DNA of 64,000 nucleotides from DASUPK01 sp963797265. Lineage in GTDB: Bacteria; Actinomycetota; Thermoleophilia; Solirubrobacterales; 70-9. Shown here in pieces: positions 33,151-40,708 of this stretch (the first letter of the stretch is position 1; each line of letters starts with the position of its first letter). A program made the position numbers and the translations under genes. Where the stretch lies: positions 186,001 through 250,000 of the forward strand of contig CAWCOY010000005.1 of assembly GCA_963797265.1 (NCBI GenBank), in the 5' to 3' direction. Under the pieces are notes generated by a model. That model had not been told where the DNA came from. It did not search any database and saw nothing but the letters and a program-made list of their open reading frames with translations.

Positions 33151-34990
33151 TGGCGCGCGGCTGCTTGGAGCGCTTCTTCGGCGTCGACTTCGAGCGCAGC
33201 TTCTTCAGCGGCACCGAGTACTCCGCCGCCGACGGCGCGGTGGCCTGGTCCGTACCGGTCGTGGGAGTGGAGCCGGGTGAGCAGTCGACCGGTGCGCCGG
33301 GGTCGGTGACCCCGTCGCCGTCCGTGTCGCAGGTGCTCGAGGGCTCGACGCCCGTGGTTACCGGGGCCGTCTGCGGGACGGTGCTGGTGCCCTTCGAGTC
33401 CGTGTTGGCGATGCTGTTGCCCTTGTGGCGCCTGCGCTTGTTGCCGATGATCGGCAGCGCGCTCGCCGTGCCGCCCGTGGTCGCCGCCGGATCGGAGGTC
33501 TCCGGCGGTACGGTCACTGTCTGCGTGGGCTGAGGCGGGGTGGCAGTGGCGGGAGCGGGTGTGCCCGCGGCGGCCTCGGCCGGAGGCGTGGCGGGGGCGG
33601 GCTGGGCGGTGACCGGCGTGACGGTGGGCGGCTTCTGGGTCTGGGTCTGGGCAGTCCGCTCCTTGGCCGGGGACTTCGAAGAGGGGTGGGTGGTGACGTG
33701 CTGGATCTCGGCGGCCCCGCCGGCGATGATCGCCGCGGTCGCGATTCCCGCGGCCGCCTTCGTCCCGATCGCGGCTGCTGCGCCGGTCGCGGCAGCAGCG
33801 GCCCCGGCGCCACCCGCCGCGGCGCCACCAGCCGCGGCGCCACCAGCCGCGGCGCCACCAGCCGCGGCAGCACCTCCGACGGCAGCGCCCGTGACGGCCG
33901 TGCCGCCCGCGGCTGCGGCACCTGCGCCGGCCGCTCCGGCTGCACCAGCCCCGGCAGCGCCGGCAGCGCCGGCTCCGGCTGCCCCGCCGCCGGCTGCCCC
34001 GGCGCCGGCGGCTCCGGCCCCAGCGGCTCCGGCACCGGCTCCAGCAGCTCCTGCACCGGCACCGGCCGCGCCGGCACCCGCTGCACCGCCGCCGCCCGCT
34101 CCGGCTGCAGCGCCACCGCCGCCACCGCCGAACAGGCCGCTGAGCTTGGCGAGCAGGGCGCCCTTGAGGATGAGCAGTGGACCAGCCGGGAAGATGGCGG
34201 CGAGCGCCTTGGTGTCGGAACGAAGCTGGGTTCGGAAGGCTCCGCAGGCGTCGCAGCCCTTGATGTGGCGGCGCGCCGGCCCGCCGACCTTGGCGAGCCC
34301 CTCGGCGGCCTCGGCGAGCTCGATCCGGACCTCGTCGCAGGTCAGCTGACGGGCCTGACTCGATTCGGCGAGCGCAATCCGGGCGCGGACGAGAAGGCTC
34401 TTCACGCCGGGGACGGTGGTGTCCATCGCCTTGGCAATCTCCTCGTAGCTCATCGCGTCGATCTCGCGAAGCAGGAGGGCCGAGCGCTGCGTCTCGGGAA
34501 GTTGGCCGACGTCGGCGAGCAGGCTCCGGAACTCCTCGCGGTTCTGGACGCGCTCGTGTGTGGTCACCCCGTTCATGTGGGGGTGGGTGTCCATCGTGTC
34601 CTGCCCGTCCGCGGTGGGCTTACGAAGATGGTTGAGGCAGCGGTTGCGAGCGATCCGATAGAGCCAGGGGCGGACCGCGATCGGGCGCTCGTCGGCGACC
34701 ATTGCGTTGTAGGCGGCCACGAAGACCTCCTGGAGCACATCCTCCGCGTCCTCGGTCGAGCCCAGCATCTGGCGGCAGAAGCCCAGGAGACGTGACTGGT
34801 AGCGCTCCACCAGGGAGTCGAAGGCGTGCTGATGGCCCCTGCGGGTCAGAGCGACGAGCTTCTCGTCATCCTGAAACCGGAGGAGCGGCGAGCGCCGGGC
34901 AAAGATCCCGCGTCGCTGGGCGTGTGTGAGCGTTGAGGCTTCCAAAGGCGGGTGGCGGGGAAGCGGCTCTCCCTGCCTAGACGGGAACAC
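33143..34990 (-). CDS. ECF sigma factor fused to zinc anti-sigma motif, Ala/Gly tract, membrane segment and outer tail
   Basis: 615 residues, about three times a normal ECF sigma. Sigma-2 (about 45-115) has LLGFCRQMLGSTEDAEDVLQ and WLYRIARNRCLNHLR; sigma-4 (about 165-210) has LPETQRSALLLREIDAMSYE. Next comes LTCDEVR...RRHIKGCDACGAF, matching the zinc anti-sigma H-x3-C-x2-C pattern. A tract of over 150 residues is almost only Ala and Gly, then a hydrophobic helix (AAAGIATAAIIAGGAA), a Pro/Thr/Gln-rich region, a calcium-loop-like CDTDGDGVTDPGAPVDC and a basic tail. It is likely a membrane-tethered sigma factor needing proteolytic release. GTG start. Confidence 0.85.
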   Translation of the reverse strand: MFPSRQGEPLPRHPPLEASTLTHAQRRGIFARRSPLLRFQDDEKLVALTRRGHQHAFDSLVERYQSRLLGFCRQMLGSTEDAEDVLQEVFVAAYNAMVADERPIAVRPWLYRIARNRCLNHLRKPTADGQDTMDTHPHMNGVTTHERVQNREEFRSLLADVGQLPETQRSALLLREIDAMSYEEIAKAMDTTVPGVKSLLVRARIALAESSQARQLTCDEVRIELAEAAEGLAKVGGPARRHIKGCDACGAFRTQLRSDTKALAAIFPAGPLLILKGALLAKLSGLFGGGGGGAAAGAGGGGAAGAGAAGAGAGAAGAGAGAAGAGAAGAGAAGGGAAGAGAAGAAGAGAAGAAGAGAAAAGGTAVTGAAVGGAAAAGGAAAGGAAAGGAAAGGAGAAAAATGAAAAIGTKAAAGIATAAIIAGGAAEIQHVTTHPSSKSPAKERTAQTQTQKPPTVTPVTAQPAPATPPAEAAAGTPAPATATPPQPTQTVTVPPETSDPAATTGGTASALPIIGNKRRRHKGNSIANTDSKGTSTVPQTAPVTTGVEPSSTCDTDGDGVTDPGAPVDCSPGSTPTTGTDQATAPSAAEYSVPLKKLRSKSTPKKRSKQPRASA

Positions 34991-35057
34991 CGTAGCAGCG
35001 GTCCGGTTGCGCTACGGAAATGCTTAATGCCCGGGAAATCTGGCCCTCAAGCGCCCG

Positions 35058-35082
35058 TTTCCCCCGCTATTTGCGGGGATCC
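35058..35082. promoter_or_regulatory. Hairpin in the gap between sigma factor and transporter
   Basis: CCCCCGC-TATT-TGCGGGG forms a short stem in the roughly 130 bp gap between the minus-strand transporter end (35125) and the sigma factor start (34990). On the minus strand it lies after the transporter stop, so it may terminate that transcript. Confidence 0.45.
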
Positions 35083-35124
35083 TCCCTACGTACAGTGATT
35101 CTGGGGGATCGGCCTAAGGCTCGT

Positions 35125-36639
35125 CTAAGCGGCCTGGCGGAGCTCGGCGGCCTCGGCCTCGATGCCGACCGCCGCGCCCTCCTCGATCTCGGCTTCGACC
35201 TCCGCCGGCCGCGGCGTGCGCAGCCCGAGGATCGCGATTGCGATGCCCACCGCCGCGGCGCCGGCGGCGATCAGGAAGGCGAGGTGGTAGCCGCCGCTGA
35301 GTGCGTCGACCGCGCTCTGGCCCTGCGAGGCCAGGGCGTTGCTCCGGTCGGTTGCGATCGTGCCGAGGGCGGCCAGGCCGATCGCCGCCGAGAGCTGGAT
35401 CGAGACCTGGATCGTCCCCGACGCAAGACCGGCGTCCCGGGCGGGCACATCCTCCATCGCGATCATCATCAGCGGCGGGTTGGCGGCGCCGAAGCCGAAT
35501 CCCAGGAGGGCGAACGCGGCGAAGATCGTCGGGAAGTAAGGGGTCGACTCGCCTGCCTGCGAGAAGAGCAGCAGCCCCAGCACTGGCCCGGCGATCCCGC
35601 CTACCAGCGTGGGCTTGGGGCCGAAACGCTCCACCAGCCGCGCCGCGAGGCCGGCCGACATGGTCGCCAGCGCGACGCTCATCGCCAGGAAGGCGAGGCC
35701 GATCTCGATCGGGCTCCAGCCGCGGACGTGCTGGAAGTAGAGGGAGCCGAGGAAGAAGGTGGAGTAGGCGCCGGTGACCAGGAAGCCGCGCACCAGGTTG
35801 GCCGTGATCAGGCTGCGCAGGCCGAGCACGCGGAGGGGCATGATCGGATTGGCGATTCGGGACTCGAGGGTGACGAAGCCGGCAAGCAGCAGGGCGGCGA
35901 CGCCGAGCAGGCCGAGGGTCCGCCCGCCCGTCCAGCCCGATTCGGGAATCTTGATCAGGGCGTAGATCGCGGCGATCGAGGAGGCGGTGATCAGGACAGA
36001 GCCGAGCCAATCGATCCTGCCCCGGTCGGCGAGCCCCTCGTTCTCCGCGATCAGCCTGCGCCCGAGGAAGTAGGCGACGGCCCCGATCGGCACGTTGATG
36101 AAGAAGATCCAGTGCCAGCTGATCGCTTCGGTCAGCGCGCCGCCGAGCAGCAGTCCGAGCGAGGCCCCGCCCGCGATCACGAAGGTGTAGAGACTCATCG
36201 CCTTGGCCCGCTCGGCGGGCTCGCGGAACTCCACCGCGATGATCGCGATGATCACCGCCGAGGCGAGGGAGGCGGCGGCGCCCTGCAGGAAGCGGGCGAC
36301 TACGAGGGCGCCGCCGCTGGGGGCGAGGCCGCAGAGGACCGAGGCGGCGACAAAGGCCGCGACCCCGGCGAGGAAGATCCGCTTGCGCCCGAAGAGGTCG
36401 CCGAGGCGGCCGGCGAGCAGCAGCAGGCTGCCGAAGGTGATCAGGTAGCCGTCGATCACCCAGGTGAGACCCGACTGGCTGAAGTCCAGGTCGGTCTGGA
36501 TGGACGGGAGCGCGACGTTGACGATCGTCGTGTCGAGAATGATCATCAACTGGCCGAGGCAAACGACGAAGAGCGCGATCCAGCGCCGGCGGTCGCTGCG
36601 TGCCTGGTCGCGCGCTATTGTGTGATTGGTAGCCTCCAC
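35125..36639 (-). CDS. DHA2-family (EmrB/QacA-like) MFS drug transporter
   Basis: Proton-driven efflux protein with about 14 membrane spans. WIALFVVCLGQLMIILDTTI with VNVALPSIQ is the DHA2 motif, and GRLGDLFGRKRIFLAG is motif A. GTG 36639 was chosen because a sigma70-like promoter overlaps the more upstream GTG at 36669: the -10 hexamer (36650-36655) lies downstream of it. That makes the mRNA nearly leaderless. It is divergent from a MarR regulator that probably represses it. Confidence 0.88.
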   Translation of the reverse strand: MEATNHTIARDQARSDRRRWIALFVVCLGQLMIILDTTIVNVALPSIQTDLDFSQSGLTWVIDGYLITFGSLLLLAGRLGDLFGRKRIFLAGVAAFVAASVLCGLAPSGGALVVARFLQGAAASLASAVIIAIIAVEFREPAERAKAMSLYTFVIAGGASLGLLLGGALTEAISWHWIFFINVPIGAVAYFLGRRLIAENEGLADRGRIDWLGSVLITASSIAAIYALIKIPESGWTGGRTLGLLGVAALLLAGFVTLESRIANPIMPLRVLGLRSLITANLVRGFLVTGAYSTFFLGSLYFQHVRGWSPIEIGLAFLAMSVALATMSAGLAARLVERFGPKPTLVGGIAGPVLGLLLFSQAGESTPYFPTIFAAFALLGFGFGAANPPLMMIAMEDVPARDAGLASGTIQVSIQLSAAIGLAALGTIATDRSNALASQGQSAVDALSGGYHLAFLIAAGAAAVGIAIAILGLRTPRPAEVEAEIEEGAAVGIEAEAAELRQAA

Positions 36640-36649
36640 GCGGATCGTC

Positions 36650-36677
36650 ACTATATCAGGGATGATCACTAAGTCAA
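36650..36677 (-). promoter_or_regulatory. Sigma70-type promoter for the MFS transporter
   Basis: On the minus strand TTGACT (36677-36672) and TATAGT (36655-36650) are 16 bp apart, giving a start near 36643, about 4 bases before GTG 36639. Clear hexamers are rare in this GC-rich window. Confidence 0.65.
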
Positions 36678-36685
36678 GGATGATC
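36656..36685. promoter_or_regulatory. Paired operator repeats between transporter and MarR gene
   Basis: TCAGGGATGATC (36656-36667) and TCAAGGATGATC (36674-36685) differ at one base and start 18 bp apart. They cover the -35, the spacer and the edge of the -10 of the transporter promoter, and lie 30 bp ahead of the MarR start. Binding by the MarR protein would block the transporter promoter. This is inferred from position. Confidence 0.6.
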
Positions 36686-36714
36686 CGCGAAGCAGGCTAC
36701 GATTGGGAGAAGAG

Positions 36715-37149
36715 ATGACCACCCAAGCACCATCCGTCGCCGGGACGATGAACCTGCTGACGCGCCTCTCCCGCGTCGTCTATCGCAGCGCCACTCCCGA
36801 GCTGCTCGGCGTGAAGCTGAAGGAGTTCGTGGCGCTCACCTATCTGCGCGAGAGCACCCGCGCCACCCAGCAGAAGCTCGCGAAGACGCTGATGATGGAC
36901 GCGAACAACTGCGTCATCCTGCTCAACGGCCTCGAGGAGAACGGCCTGATCGAGCGGGTGCGCGATCCAGAGGACCGCCGCCGCCACATCGTCGCGATGA
37001 CCGCGAAGGGCCAGAAGGCCCTCGAGAGGGCAGAGCGCGAGCTCGAGACCGTCGAGGACGACGTGCTCGGCAGCCTCAGCCAGAGCGAGCGCGACGAGCT
37101 CCGCGAGCTCTTAGCGAAGGCGCTCGAGGACCACTCGCTCGCGATCTAG
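36715..37149 (+). CDS. MarR-family transcriptional regulator
   Basis: 144-residue winged helix protein. RATQQKLAKTLMMDANNCVI is the HTH, and LEENGLIERVRDPEDRRRHI the wing with the DxRxxR motif, followed by the dimerisation helix. ATG 36715 was chosen over TTG 36703 because GGGAGAAGAG directly upstream is a good ribosome site. Divergent from the DHA2 transporter, with paired repeats between them, so it is the likely local repressor. Confidence 0.93.
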   Translation: MTTQAPSVAGTMNLLTRLSRVVYRSATPELLGVKLKEFVALTYLRESTRATQQKLAKTLMMDANNCVILLNGLEENGLIERVRDPEDRRRHIVAMTAKGQKALERAERELETVEDDVLGSLSQSERDELRELLAKALEDHSLAI

Positions 37150-37167
37150 TCGCGCGGCAATAGTTCG

Positions 37168-37566
37168 TTAGGTCTTTGCGCCGACGAACTCGTCGAGCGC
37201 CTCTACCGATTCCCGCCGCGCGATTTGCGCTTGTTCGGGGCTCGTGAGGGTCCAGCGAATCTCCAGAAGGTCGAGGTACTGACAGAAGATCCGCATGATG
37301 TCCCGCGATCTGTTCTTGAAGCAGGACCGATCGTAAGAGTAGATGCGTCCGCCGACTCGCTGTCGAGCGACGAAGCGCGAACCGTCGGAGTGAATCAGCC
37401 CTCGAACAAGCTGCTGCGGATGCACCTTGGCGATCTCCTCCTGCCAGCGAGCCAGCTCAATGCGACGCTCGTGTTTTCGCCCCGGGCCATGCTGTGGAAA
37501 CAAGGCCGGCCACCGCTTCGAGTAGCAGCGTTCGATGTCAGCGCGGACGTAAAATCCGCGGAGCCT
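37168..37566 (-). pseudogene. Remnant of LAGLIDADG-like protein, 5' end lost at tRNA-Leu
   Basis: The frame from 37566 to 37168 reads ADIERCYSKRWPALFPQHGP, then GLIHSDGSRFVARQRVGGRI, RDIMRIFCQYLDLLEIRWT and IARRESVEALDEFVGAKT. From memory this matches the C-terminal portion of a common actinobacterial LAGLIDADG-homing-endonuclease-like family that has an N-terminal HTH; that part is missing. The frame is open up to base 37567, exactly where the tRNA-Leu gene begins on the other strand. Start codons exist only inside (TTG 37503). It is probably a truncated leftover, though a short protein from 37503 (111 aa) is possible. Confidence 0.6.
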
Positions 37567-37656
37567 GCCGGGGTGGCGGAATACAGGTGAGACGCGACCG
37601 GCTTAAACCCGGTTGTCCCCTTGAGGGGCGTGTGGGTTCGAATCCCACCCCCGGCA
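37567..37656 (+). tRNA. tRNA-Leu (UAA anticodon)
   Basis: 90 nt with a complete cloverleaf. Acceptor GCCGGGG pairs with CCCCGGC plus discriminator A at 37656. The anticodon stem ACCGG/CCGGT encloses CTTAAAC, anticodon TAA. A long class II variable arm (TGTCCCC-TTGA-GGGGCG) and T-arm GTGGG-TTCGAAT-CCCAC are present. CCA is not encoded. The long arm and the anticodon agree on leucine. Confidence 0.95.
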
Positions 37657-37664
37657 CTTCAACC

Positions 37665-37768
37665 AACGTCCCTGGTTGCCCGCGGTAGGAGGTACCGCAG
37701 GACGTTCAGGGCGGGGCCCTTCCCTGAACGTCCCGGGTTATCCCGTAGAGGGGGTAGCGCGGGACGTT
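37665..37768. repeat. Two 42 bp palindromic repeats flanking a hairpin, downstream of tRNA-Leu
   Basis: Repeat A (37665-37706) and repeat B (37727-37768) both start AACGTCCC and end GGACGTT, and agree at 31 of 42 positions. Each is itself an inverted repeat. The segment joining them is a third, with perfect 10 bp arms ACGTTCAGGG and CCCTGAACGT (about 37702-37731). They lie between tRNA-Leu and the end of the minus-strand gene at 37778. They may be a REP-like element or a composite terminator. Confidence 0.7.
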
Positions 37769-37777
37769 CGCGGTGGG

Positions 37778-38083
37778 TTATCCCTCCAGCCGCTCCTCCA
37801 CCGAGCGCACCTTGTCTGCGAGCGACTGCTCCTTGTCGCGGCGCTCGTCGAGCTTGAGCACCGTGTATACGCGGGGGAGTCCCATCTCGAAGGGGACGCC
37901 GTGGAGATCGGCGACGACGTCGAGGATGTCCTGGGTCGACCCCTCGAGCTCAGTGCCCATCGCGTGCAGCTCGTAGCCCACCTTGTCCTGGGCCGCGAGC
38001 CGCCGCTGGATCTCCGCGATGTACTCACCGGCGCTCGGGTCGGCGCGGCCGAGTCCGATCACGGTCAGGTCGGCGGTCGCCAT
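37778..38083 (-). CDS. Thiamine-binding/MTH1187-YkoF-type small protein
   Basis: 101 residues: TADLTVIGLGRADPSAGEYI, YELHAMGTELEGSTQDILDV and a charged C-terminal helix. The GTELEG block and ferredoxin-like pattern fit the MTH1187 (DUF77) family, proposed to bind thiamine or related molecules. Divergent from the NAD(P)-binding gene. Confidence 0.8.
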   Translation of the reverse strand: MATADLTVIGLGRADPSAGEYIAEIQRRLAAQDKVGYELHAMGTELEGSTQDILDVVADLHGVPFEMGLPRVYTVLKLDERRDKEQSLADKVRSVEERLEG

Positions 38084-38140
38084 CTACGAGATCTTGACGG
38101 CTGGGAGTCGCGTGAGCGGCGGCCGGGTATGGTCGCTGCC

Positions 38141-38782
38141 ATGAACGTCGTCATCGTCGGTGGCCACGGGAAGATCGCGTTGCGGCTGGAGAAGCTGCTC
38201 GCTGAGCGCGGCGACAGCCCGCGGGGGATCATCCGCGCGACCGACCAGGCCAAGGATCTCGAGGACATCGGCGCCGAGCCGATCGTGCTGGACATCGAGA
38301 ACGTCGATGACATCTCGGACGCTCTGGCGGGAGCCGACGCCGTCGTCTTCGCTGCCGGTGCCGGACCTGGGAGCGGCCCGGGACGGAAGCGGACCGTCGA
38401 CTACGACGGCGCGGTGAAGCTGGCCGACGCGGCCGTCTCGCAGGAGATCCGCCGCTATCTGATGGTGAGCGCGATCGGGGCCAATCGCCCGGAACGCTGG
38501 ACCGACGAAATGCGTCCCTACTACGAGGCCAAGGCCGACGCCGACGAGTACGTGCGGGATAGCGGGCTCGACTTCACGATCGTGCGACCCGGACGGCTCA
38601 CCGACGACCCGGGCACCGGTCAGGTGCAGCTCGCGGAGACGCTCGAGGGCGTCGGCTCCGTCACCCGGGAGGACGTCGCCGCCGTGCTCGCCGAATGTCT
38701 GACGGCCGAGAACACGATCGGCAGGTCGTTTGACCTGCTCAACGACGGTACGCCGGTCGCGGAGGCCCTCCGCTCCCTGTAG
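38141..38782 (+). CDS. NAD(P)-binding atypical short-chain dehydrogenase
   Basis: 213 residues, Rossmann fold: MNVVIVGGHGKIALRLEKLL is the GxxGxxG-like nucleotide loop, DAVVFAAGAGPGSG follows strand 4, and VRPGRLTDDPGTG and SVTREDVAAVLAECL are typical of the YtfG/NmrA-like and YwnB-like atypical SDRs. No complete catalytic Tyr-x3-Lys; YYEAKADADEYV sits in that region. An ATG at 38129 would add four residues. A hairpin terminator follows. Confidence 0.88.
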   Translation: MNVVIVGGHGKIALRLEKLLAERGDSPRGIIRATDQAKDLEDIGAEPIVLDIENVDDISDALAGADAVVFAAGAGPGSGPGRKRTVDYDGAVKLADAAVSQEIRRYLMVSAIGANRPERWTDEMRPYYEAKADADEYVRDSGLDFTIVRPGRLTDDPGTGQVQLAETLEGVGSVTREDVAAVLAECLTAENTIGRSFDLLNDGTPVAEALRSL

Positions 38783-38792
38783 GCGTCGCTTA

Positions 38793-38813
38793 GGACCTCT
38801 GAAAGGTCCGTTT
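38793..38813 (+). terminator. Rho-independent-like terminator after the SDR gene
   Basis: GGACCT-CTGAA-AGGTCC followed by GTTTG, 10 bp past the stop codon at 38782. Confidence 0.6.
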
Positions 38814-38842
38814 GACCGGTCCGGGACAATTGGCGGCCGACC

Positions 38843-40540
38843 ATGTCCCATCCGCACCCCCTCACCTGGCTCTACCGGAAGCTCGGCCGCCGCTACCCGT
38901 CCGTGTTCATCACGGTCGAGTTGCAGACCGCGTTCTTCGTCGCGACGGGCGCGGTCGCCCTGTTCAGCTTCTACTACTCGGTCTCCGGGCCCGACTTCCT
39001 GAAGGTCCTCGCGGTCACGCTCGGCCTGACCGCGATCGGCGTGGGCTTCGTGCTGGCACGAGTGCTGAAGCGGCTGCGCCCGCTGACCGCCTGGATCGGC
39101 GGGGATCGCAGCTCCGAGACGACGGCGGATGCCTGGCACCGGGCGGTGAACCTGCCGATCGAGATGATCCGCCGCGACTTCTACGTCCCGGTCATCGTCA
39201 CTGTGATCACGGTCGTCGCCGCGGTGGCCATCCTGTCGCTGAGCTGGCTCTCCTTCTTCCCGATCCTGCTGGCGGCGCTGCTCACCGCCGCCTACGCCGG
39301 GACCCTCCACTACCTCGCGCTCGAGCTGGCGATGCGGCCGATCCTCTTCGACATCAACTCGGCGCTCGACCGGCCGGTGCGCATCGACCGGCCGGCGGTG
39401 CCGCTGCGGGTCAAGCTGCTCGGTTCGCTGCCGCTGATCAACGTGATCACCGGCATGGTGGTCGCCGCGCTCACCTCCGACGGCGGCGGCACGGATGCGC
39501 TCACCGTCGCCGTGCTGATCGCGCTGTTCGTCTCCTTCACGATCAGCTTCGAGCTCACCGTCCTGCTGACGCGCTCGATCCTGCGCCCGATCGAGGACCT
39601 CGAGGCCGCCACCGAGCGGATTCGCCAGGGACGCTTCGACGAGCACGTGCCGGTGACCACCTCGGACGAGTTCGGCGAGCTCTCCTCGGCCTTCAACCAG
39701 ATGGTCGACGGCCTCGCCGAGCGGGAGCGGCTGCGCGAGGCGTTCGGCACCTACCTCGACGAGGAGGTCGCCCAGCACCTGATCTCCGCCGACTTCGAGC
39801 CGGGGGGAGAGGAGGTCGAGGTCTCGCTCGTCTTCTGCGACGTGCGGAACTTCACCAGCACCGCCGCCGAGTCCGACGCGCCCGACGTGGTGCGGCGCCT
39901 CAACGAGCTCTTCGAGTGCATCGTCCCGATCGTCGCCCGCCACCGCGGCCACATCGACCAGTTCATCGGCGACGCGGTCCTGGCCGTCTTCGGTGCGCCC
40001 GAGCGAATCCCACAGCACGCCGACCGCGCGGTGCAGTGCGCGGTTGAGCTGGCGCGGACGATCAACAGCCGCCGTCCGGGCGGCTTCGAGGTCGGCGTCG
40101 GGGTCAATTCGGGGAGCGTCGTGGCGGGCTCGATCGGCGGCGCCGGGCGGCTCTCCTTCAGCGTCATCGGTGACTCGGTCAATCTCGCCTCTCGCGTCGA
40201 GTCCGCCACCCGCGACACCGGCGACTCCGTCCTGATCACCGGCGAGACGCGCGCGCTGCTCTCCGAGACGATCGAGGTCGTGCCGCGCGGCGAACGCGAG
40301 ATCCGCGGCTATGACCGCAAGGTCGATCTCTACGCCCCGGTCGTCCCGATCGCGCTCGAGACCGGCCCGGGGAGCGACGTGAACGATCCGCTCGCCGATC
40401 CGACCGTGGGTGGCCTCGGACGCGCGCCGGTGCCCGGCGACGGGCTCGGCCGCCGCACCCGTCCCGGCCCCGGCGTGGGGCGTGCGGGCAGCAGCTCCGA
40501 TCGCGGACTCGGCAAGACGCACACGCTGCCCGGATCCTGA
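38843..40540 (+). CDS. Membrane adenylate/guanylate cyclase with HAMP domain
   Basis: 565 residues: about six membrane spans (residues 25-250), a HAMP domain (about 250-300, SILRPIEDLEAATERIRQGR), then a class III cyclase domain. VSLVFCDVRNFTS has metal-binding Asp 1 and HIDQFIGDAVLAVFGAP has Asp 2, but the base-selecting Lys seen in most adenylate cyclases is Gln here. SVNLASRVE keeps the transition-state Asn and Arg. It would make cyclic nucleotide in response to a membrane signal. A low-complexity Gly/Arg/Pro tail ends it. Confidence 0.92.
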   Translation: MSHPHPLTWLYRKLGRRYPSVFITVELQTAFFVATGAVALFSFYYSVSGPDFLKVLAVTLGLTAIGVGFVLARVLKRLRPLTAWIGGDRSSETTADAWHRAVNLPIEMIRRDFYVPVIVTVITVVAAVAILSLSWLSFFPILLAALLTAAYAGTLHYLALELAMRPILFDINSALDRPVRIDRPAVPLRVKLLGSLPLINVITGMVVAALTSDGGGTDALTVAVLIALFVSFTISFELTVLLTRSILRPIEDLEAATERIRQGRFDEHVPVTTSDEFGELSSAFNQMVDGLAERERLREAFGTYLDEEVAQHLISADFEPGGEEVEVSLVFCDVRNFTSTAAESDAPDVVRRLNELFECIVPIVARHRGHIDQFIGDAVLAVFGAPERIPQHADRAVQCAVELARTINSRRPGGFEVGVGVNSGSVVAGSIGGAGRLSFSVIGDSVNLASRVESATRDTGDSVLITGETRALLSETIEVVPRGEREIRGYDRKVDLYAPVVPIALETGPGSDVNDPLADPTVGGLGRAPVPGDGLGRRTRPGPGVGRAGSSSDRGLGKTHTLPGS

Positions 40541-40577
40541 GGTTCAGAAGAGCGCGGCGGGGCCTCCGGCTGAGAAG

Positions 40578-40618
40578 TCAGTGGGCCGCCGCCCATCCGG
40601 GAGGCGGCGGCCCACTGA
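40578..40618 (+). terminator. Strong 16 bp perfect hairpin
   Basis: TCAGTGGGCCGCCGCC (40578-40593) and its exact complement (40603-40618) enclose a 9-base loop, starting 37 bp after the cyclase stop. This is the strongest stem in the window; there is no U tract after it. Confidence 0.75.
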
Positions 40619-40708
40619 ACCCCCTAGTCCTGGCCGGCCACGCCTAACGACTATCGGCCGGACGGCGGATGCCTGTAACCCCGCAATTCGGTAAATCCTG
40701 TCCTGCGA

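Noticed and set aside
33780..34130. Dense short GC repeats that could suggest a CRISPR or satellite
   Set aside because: They are codon-level repeats of Ala/Gly in the sigma factor; no spacer-repeat pattern. No CRISPR array is present in the window.
33425..34795. Plus-strand Gly/Arg/Ala-rich open frames opposite the sigma factor
   Set aside because: Mirror of the Ala/Gly tract and sigma domains; the minus strand has conserved ECF motifs.
35020..36672. Plus-strand 550-codon ORF opposite the MFS transporter
   Set aside because: Antisense shadow rich in Glu/Arg/Gly; the transporter on the minus strand has full DHA2 motifs.
38084..40522. 812-codon minus-strand frame antisense to the cyclase
   Set aside because: Shadow frame with biased composition; no homology.
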